A DNA stretch of 64,000 nucleotides from contig NC_092583.1 of assembly GCF_037975245.1 (NCBI RefSeq), forward strand, positions 5,365,264 through 5,429,263, in the 5' to 3' direction. The notes under the pieces are model-generated. The model was given only the letters and a program-made list of their open reading frames with translations, did not search any database and had not been told where the DNA came from. Below, in pieces: positions 57,701 to 64,000 of the stretch (positions are counted from its first letter, which is position 1; every line of letters begins with the position of its first letter). This DNA is from Apostichopus japonicus. Lineage: Eukaryota; Echinodermata; Holothuroidea; Aspidochirotida; Stichopodidae. Position numbers and translations under genes: made by a program.

Positions 57701-60700
57701 TGTTAGCCCCAGAAAGCCGCCATTAATCCCTGTAAACCCCTGTACACTACAGTTTGTCGTGCTGTTGGTTTTGCCAGGTAACGATTGTAAGTTAAGTTAT
57801 AATTATCAAGAATGTAATTGACGCCAATCTTTCTCTATGTTTTGTTTCACGTTACCAAATGTTAATTGTTATACTTCTTCCTTTTGTGCATTATTATGTT
57901 ATCATTGATTTGTGCAAATTCATATGTTTGTTCACCAATGTTTGTATATATTGATGTTTTGATATCTTTACTTTATAGTCGCTGTGGATCAACGTGGTCA
58001 GGAAGATTGGACTGATCCATTCTGTTGCGGTTTTTTTTATATTGCTGTGACGCAAACTATTGCATTCTCAATGTATATGGGAATTTGGGTGGGTAAAACT
58101 ACCAATTAATGTGCTTTTAAACTAATTTTGAGTTCTAAACGGTACAATAACAAATTTAATATAATTACACATAAACGATGAGGAATGCGTAATTACAGTC
58201 CCCTATACTAGGCGCTACCACGCGGGCGTCTACAATAGCGTCTCTTGAGGTTGGGCAAGAAGGTCGATATTTTCTAACGAAGACTCTCATTTGTTACCCC
58301 TAGGTCCGATTGAAAACTTTAACCAATCACAATAATTTTTATATGTACAGAATCTGTCACTCATTTGTAATGCATATTCAATTTAGACAAAGAGGAGGGC
58401 CAGTGTTATAGTGACACAATTGAACTTTCAAAAATGGGAGATTCAAAGCCACACGACGCTACATGTTGCCATGTGCAGGTTTCAAAAGTTACGTATTTTT
58501 ACATTTTTTAACCCCCAAAGTCCGATTGTGCCATGCTAAATAGAAACTAGAAAACAACAGAGATATGAAGACATTTATTCCACCTTTCTAAAGATGTTTT
58601 AGACAAAGTGTAATGAAATGAAGAAAGAACTGTTATCAGTGAAGAAAAACATGGCCTAACAGTAAGTCAACGAGGGGTGTGGGTAGTAACTGTTGTGACT
58701 TTCCGCCGCTGCATAAGGAAGAGCGCTAGGGAATTGATATGGTATAAGAACCTCATGGCAATATTGAGCTTAATGAAGGCCCTCTCTTGTTGACAGTGTC
58801 CACACATGACCATTCTGTGGTACAATTGAATTGATAACTTAGGCTATGACACCATGAGAAGGAAGACACTGTAACATCCACCATGCACACATAATTGACC
58901 TAAGCCCTACTCTTCCTATTTTACTTCCTTTTCAAAGTACTCTAATACAGTTCTGTCAATAAATGATTCATTCATTTGACTCTTTACCCTGGACAACCTG
59001 TTTAATGTTTGTAGCTTGGTCACTTGCCTCAAAATCTTCTTCCATTCATGCACATTTTCTTGTCTCTAAATATTTCAATTGCAATGTTCACCATTTTATT
59101 GGACTCCACATCTAAGAAAAGGCGTTTAGTAATATCTTAAGCATTAGCACACAAACTTGAAAAGGTTGTCAGATAGAAGGGAATGTTTTTGTTCAGTTAT
59201 GGAAAGAACTGCACATGTTGACAAATTTTACTTGTCAAAGACAAGCAAATGCATGATATTGTCTGTTTGAACAAGATAAAATAGACAGCTGTTCTGACCC
59301 TTCAACATGCACTACTCACACGCACTACTGCATTATCCCTGTTATTATTCCCGAACAAATTTCAGTTTGACCATCATTATCTTACATCAGTTAACGACCA
59401 TAGTACAGTAGTTGGGTTAACATCTAACACGTGATGGATAAAATCTTTTAAGATTGTTTTAGGGCAGTGGATCAGATACAGGAGAACTGGCTTCCATAGC
59501 TGGTGTTTTATTTGGATTATCTTCCTCTACAGGAAGTATGTCTGCAATCATGTTATCGTCAGAATCACTCTCTGATCGGAATAATGTGAAGTATATATGT
59601 GAAGATTATCCCTTACTTGATTAGGCTCCCAATCCTTGTCAAGACTTTGGAATTTCCCAGGATCATTCACAAAACATTCCTGATTTGGTCCTGGTCTAAA
59701 CGTAACTGCATTTTCTAACTGAATTTTGACAGGGCCAGTTACCTCATTGATGATAACAGTGACCGACTTAGGACCTCTTTGGGTAAAGTTACGAGCATGA
59801 ACTTTTTCTCCTTCTTGAAAATAACCAGACCCAGCTGTTTTATTGTGAGTTTTCTTTTGGGCCTCTCTTTTCTGAGTAACCCTAGCCTCAACGTTGGGAT
59901 GGAGTAAGTCCAATGTCGAGCCCATGTTTCTACCCTGCAGCAGTTCAGCTGGGGAAACTCCCATACTAGTATGGGGGTTTATTCTATACTTGAATAGAAA
60001 TCTTGATATTTTATCATCTAGAGACCCTTCTTTCAGTCTCTTCATTCCTTGTCTGAAAGTCTGGACTGCACGTTCTGCATTTGATGACGGGTCATAAGGA
60101 GTGGAAGTGATATGCTTGTTGTGATTCTGCATACAGAATTTCTTAAATTCTTCACTTACAAACCAATCGCCATTATCACTAACCAGCATGCTTGATTGAG
60201 CAAAGGACTTTGGATAGTACAGTAGTTCCACTGGTCCTGGAATTCATGTTATGCACTTCTGTCCATTTGGAATGAGCATCAACAAGTATTAAAACATATG
60301 ACCCATAAATGGGCCGGCTCTGGGTGGAGTTGGCCTACTCTCTTGGCAAATGGGGCACTACTTGACCGAGTTGTCAATTTCATGATCCAACATTGGCCAC
60401 CAAATAAATGTGCTGCTACAGTTGTTCCGTAATTACATTATTTGGCTAGAGCTCTTTATTTTGCTACGTACATATACGTAGGAAGAAACGGACTCACGCT
60501 GCTTATGAAAATGACTGTTGAATTACAGCATTGTACAATTACCCATGGCATTGGATTTTGGTGTTTACCCATTATTTCCAAGAAGTCCTTGTAAGTTTGG
60601 TTTCCAGGGTTCTCTGGCAATACTAGATGCCCCAACATATTGTAGGCATATGCCACAATTACACTCACGAAAATTAATTGTTTCTTGGTTTCTTCGGTTA

Positions 60701-63450
60701 TATCGTTCGCGGCAAAGAAACGGTTATGTCTTTCCACGTACCGGGTCCACTCCTCCTTCTCCCCTTTAATAGGGTAGTTTATAATATGATATATCATGAG
60801 TCATCATGAGACTTGCAGGGCCAGTCACTAATAGCATGTTAATACAAATCTACCACAATCACAAATATAAACAATCTTTTGTGTAATTGTGATAACAGAT
60901 CCATAACACTAAGTTGGGTAATATGTCTACAAGAGATTAGACTGAAACCATCATAAATGATGGTGATAACTAGTAAAACCCATTGTAAGAGCAGCAACAA
61001 GAAGTGAAGAGGTGACTCACTTGGATTAACGGAAGGAGGCGGCGGAGGTGGTAATGGTCCTCCTGTTCGGATGGCTTTCTGAGCATCACGGGCTGATCTT
61101 ATAGCATTGACAAAATCCAAATGGTTCTGCCTCCAGTTTGTGACCTTCACACCACTCTGCTACAGATGTCAAAGAAAGGACAGTTTCATAAGTAATGAGT
61201 ATATGAATGAACACTAGACAAAAACTACTCTCTACCCTCAAATCACAATCAGCTGTTTCATTTTTGTACTATTGGTAAAACACCATATTAAAAAGTATTA
61301 AACAATGCAGTACTTATTATTGTAACACCATGTCATTTTAAAGGTATTTTCACAAAACCAATCCATTGATACTAAAGGGAGTACCACTGATAGTAAAGAC
61401 GGTGCCAGTCCACTGATAGTAAAGGGAGTACCAGTCCATTAACAGTAAATGGGATAACACTGATAGTAAAGGGAGTACCAGTCCACTGAGAGTAAAGGGA
61501 GTACCAGTCCACTGATAGTAAAGGGAGTACCACTGATAGTAAAGACGGTGCCATTCCACTGATAGTAAAGAGAGTACCAGTCCATTAACAGTAAATGGGA
61601 TACCACTGATAGTAAAGGGAGTACCAGTCCACTGAGAGTAAAGGGAGTACCAGTCCACTGATAGTAAATGGAGTACCACTGATAGTAAAGACGGTGCCAG
61701 TCCACTGATAGTAAAGAGAGTACCAGTCCATTAACAGTAAATGGGATACCACTGGTAGTAAAGGGAGTACCAGTCCACCTATAGTAAAGGGAGTACCAGT
61801 CCACTGATAGTAAAGGGAGTACCACTGATAGTAAAGGGAGTACCAGTCCACTGATAGTAAAGGGAGTACCACTGATAGCAAAGAGGGTGCCACTGATAGT
61901 AAAGGGAGTACCAGTCAACTGATAGTAAAGGGAGTACCACTGATAGTAAAGGGAGTACCAGTACATTGATAATAAAGGGAGTACCACTGATAGTAAAGGG
62001 AGTACCAGTCCACTGATAGAAAAGGGAGTACCACTGATAGCAAAGAGGGTGCCACTGATAGTAAAGGGAGTACCAGTCCACTGATAGTGAAGGGAGTACC
62101 ACTGATAGCAAAGAGGGTGCCAGTACATTGATAATAAAGGGAGTACCACTGATAGTAAAGGGAGTACCAGTCCACTGATAGAAAAGGGAGTACCACTGAT
62201 AGTGAAGAGGGTGCCAGTCCACTGATAGTAAACAGAGTACCACTGATAGTAAAGGGAGTACCACTGGTAGTAAAGGGAGTACCAGTCCACAAATAGTAAA
62301 GGGAGTACCACTGGTAGTAAAGGGAGTACCACTGATAGTAAAGGGGGTGCCAGTCCATTAATAGTAAATGGGATACCACTGATAGTAAAAGAGGCTTCCC
62401 TGGTTGTTGAAAAGGTATATACAGCCATTTATATGTCATTATTGAGTTATTTTTGCACTGAGCACTAGAAATTTGAAACTGCATGGGGCTCTGTTCCATA
62501 TGATTGTGGAAATGGTAATCACAGCTTAAAACTGCAAAGTGGTACTGATATCCTTCCAAAAAACCAATTCCACAGACATATTTATAATTTCAGATGGGTA
62601 TTCTCCGATTAACCTTTACTATCTAAAGGTTAATCGGAGTATACCCATCGGACATACTTCTTGACATACATGTGAGAAGCGACATCATGTAATGATGCGT
62701 GACAAGAGGTGCAAAGGAAGTTATATAGTAAACCACCTTTTCACCATTTAGAAACCTTACAGGAAAATGTGTCTCCACCATGCTTGGTTCTTCACTGTCT
62801 AAATATAACTTAATTGTTTCTTGGTTAACTCTAATCTCCTCATACGGCAGAAAAATGATGGCTGATAAAATTTGTCTCTTTGTCAGAACACTTTAACTTT
62901 CTTAGAATCACAAAGACAGTCATTCTGTACCTGTGGCACATCTAACTTTGTTGTTTTGGTAGCTCCCTGTGATCTCTGTTTTCTTGAATCAAAGACTCTA
63001 CGTTTCTTATCTCTCAGTTGATGGTTTCTGCATATTTTCTCATGTCTTTCCTAAAATGACAGAGAAAAAGAGAAGAGGAATAGTTACATTAGCTGGCATT
63101 CATATCTAAACTGCTGCTTTTATACATTGATGGGAATCAATAATTGATACGTCTTACAAATAACAGTCATTTACTCAATTTACTGAATTGGACAGAGACA
63201 GAAGATTTCACTGCAGCATGGCAAGACATTTAAAGATGATTAGATACTGTACAAGTCATCACAGAACTGAAACTCTTCAATGTCAATCCAAAAAAACATT
63301 AAGTGAAAGGTTTGTTAGAAAAAGCCAAGTTCAGAATATAAAATATATACTATTACAAATCCTGAAGATGCATCCTAAGTTATGCTTACCAAAGACTCTG
63401 GGTAAAATTTCCTCCCACATGACTGGCATGGATGTAGCTCAGGGCCACCT
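51797..63450 (-). CDS. ZC2HC1: Zinc finger C2HC domain-containing protein 1-like, 3' eight exons
   Basis: Exons in order: 63450-63390, 63050-62931, 61156-61021, 56488-56322, 54112-54013, 53336-53096, 52970-52710, 52115-51797 (stop). All introns are GT-AG and phases agree, giving about 467 residues in the window; human ZC2HC1A has about 325. The first exon with the ATG lies beyond 63450. C2HC finger 1 is CQSCGRKFYPESLERHEKIC; then KKRRVFDSRKQR, NWRQNHLDFVNAIRSA and a proline run (PLPPPPPP); finger 2 is CPYCNRRFNAKAGARHITFC. A long Ser/Pro-rich linker follows, and a C-terminal CxxC...CxxC ribbon (CHDCGTQYP, CCSCGIQR). The same order occurs in vertebrate ZC2HC1A/B, whose molecular role is poorly known. 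A or B cannot be chosen here. The extra length is mostly in the linker exons. Confidence 0.92.
54545..56310. repeat. ~103 bp minisatellite, 17 copies
   Basis: In the ZC2HC1-like intron between exons 56488-56322 and 54112-54013. Units contain ATTACTGGAGATTCTGTAAT, GCCAGGGCATCTAACTATCA and ATTATGTCTGTCTCATAAAG. Variants (CAGATATAACACTTC, CACATATAACAAGTTC) cluster in neighbouring copies, and the lower-coordinate end has units with extra TATATA. The array ends about 10 bases before the splice donor of exon 56488-56322. Confidence 0.95.
56489..59540. other. Part of a large ZC2HC1-like intron, no gene supported
   Basis: A threefold 22-base repeat (AGAGCCGCCGTTAACCCC and relatives, about 57670-57740) is the only clear structure. 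57180-58050 is less AT-rich than its surroundings and might belong to an older element, but I could not assign ends. Confidence 0.35.
59548..60797 (-). mobile_element. Broken Ty3/gypsy-like LTR retrotransposon relic
   Basis: Fossil in the large ZC2HC1-like intron, same strand as the gene. It has two recognisable parts: a gag-like segment (about 60456-60797) and an integrase-like segment (59548-60231) with the core-domain look of the K02A2.6-type Ty3/gypsy integrases. It is incomplete and broken, with at least two breaks, and no flanking LTRs were recognised. The age is probably moderate, since the protein families are still easily recognised. Confidence 0.8.
61365..62395. repeat. 21/26 bp alternating minisatellite
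   Basis: In the ZC2HC1-like intron between exons 63050-62931 and 61156-61021. Two unit types, GGGAGTACCACTGATAGTAAA (cut here to 20: GGGAGTACCACTGATAGTAA) of 21 bp and a 26 bp form with CCAGTCCACTGAT, alternate irregularly over about 1 kb. Minus-strand open frames, up to 329 codons of W/Y/L/P-rich text, are shadows of the repeat: both unit types read open and there is no coding context. Confidence 0.93.
62593..62649. repeat. 26 bp inverted repeat (hairpin), 5-base loop
   Basis: Arms 62593-62618 and 62624-62649 differ at one position. The stem ends are GATGGGTAT and ATACCCATC, the inner stem is CCTTTA/TAAAGG and the loop CTATC. It lies in the ZC2HC1-like intron just outside the 21/26 bp array. 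It has the same arm length and near-perfect match as the hairpin at 13849. Confidence 0.8.
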
Positions 63451-64000
63451 CTAGCAGCAAAGGCTAACGAAGACAAAAAACATTACTGTTGCATTAACAT
63501 AACTCCACTGTGGCAGATAACTTCAGCCCCAATGAGTGCAATTTCAGTTCCTGTAACAGTTAAAGAAATGCACATTAAAACCAGCTTATTTTAATATGAT
63601 TGGTTGCAACCATGCCTCAATTTGATAACAATTAATGGGCACCTACATAAGCCACACAACACAATATTTTGAACAAGTTGTTACAATCAGTCAACTTTTT
63701 ATATAAATATTTCACTTAATTGGAGGATCTTCCATGAACAATGGTTTTCCTTGTACATGTAAGAAGCTCAGTGATGCAGTCAAAATAATTCTTCGAAGGA
63801 TGAATTAAGAAGATAAAATAAATCCCCTACTGTAAGCACAGAAATGTATCTGATTGAACTTTGGCAATTCTTTGTGAGAATTGTCAGGACTACTTAAATA
63901 CCTACTGTACCCTGTCCTAAGATAACATACAAGCAACTTTGCAAAGTTCTTAAGTTGTCCGTGTATCCTATGAAAGGCTAATTTACCACAATATTAACTA
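63451..64000. other. ZC2HC1-like upstream intron, no exon supported
   Basis: The acceptor TTGCTGCTAG just above 63450 shows that the gene continues upstream. I see no convincing first exon with an ATG before the window ends. Confidence 0.5.

Noticed and set aside
57180-58050. Possible LTR belonging to the Ty3/gypsy relic
   Set aside because: No matching partner copy on the other side of the relic and no defined ends.
61439-62428. 329-codon minus-strand frame
   Set aside because: Produced by the 21/26 bp minisatellite; several frames are open at once.
1-64000. tRNA and rRNA genes
   Set aside because: No B-box-like GGTTCGAATCC in a cloverleaf context and no rRNA-like stretch on either strand. 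The recurrent CGGTTCGTATCC words are internal modules of the foldback elements.

Overview
The window looks like nuclear DNA of a marine deuterostome invertebrate, most likely an echinoderm. The reasons are AT-rich DNA with GT-AG introns, a CR1/L2-like LINE carrying a 2A-like motif of a type described from sea urchins, and foldback elements whose arms are tandem repeats like the sea urchin TU elements. The genus is not readable from sequence alone. Minisatellites, dispersed repeats and transposons fill most of the space between exons. Four host genes are supported by exon chains whose reading phase agrees at every junction. || Layout. 1-1030: ~150 bp modular repeats. 1469-3145 (-): small gene for a 91-residue RIIa-domain protein. 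3546-7250 (-): LINE with an uninterrupted 1157-codon ORF (2A-like motif, PHD finger, APE endonuclease, reverse transcriptase). 7251-14700: no convincing gene; short repeats, hairpins and one possible promoter. 14786-26756 (+): complete ten-exon NACHT/WD-repeat gene, 1645 residues, NWD1/NWD2-like. 26757-34200: repeats and no convincing gene. 34276-47574 (+): complete ten-exon M14 metallocarboxypeptidase zymogen, 410 residues. Its intron 1 is almost filled by four foldback elements, one nested in another, and introns 2 and 5 hold minisatellites. 49770-51592: 32-copy 57 bp minisatellite. 51797-63450 (-): ZC2HC1-like zinc-finger gene, eight exons visible, first exon outside the window. Its introns hold a 103 bp minisatellite, a broken Ty3/gypsy-like relic and a 21/26 bp minisatellite. 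|| The genes do not form a pathway: an AKAP-docking type small protein, a STAND ATPase, a secreted digestive-type protease and a cytoplasmic or nuclear zinc-finger protein. What links them is repeat load. The most unusual observations are the nested foldback cluster with 8 bp target duplications, two unrelated genes each with a tandem duplication across a 5' splice site, the LINE with its 2A-like motif, and a codon-length minisatellite with long open frames.
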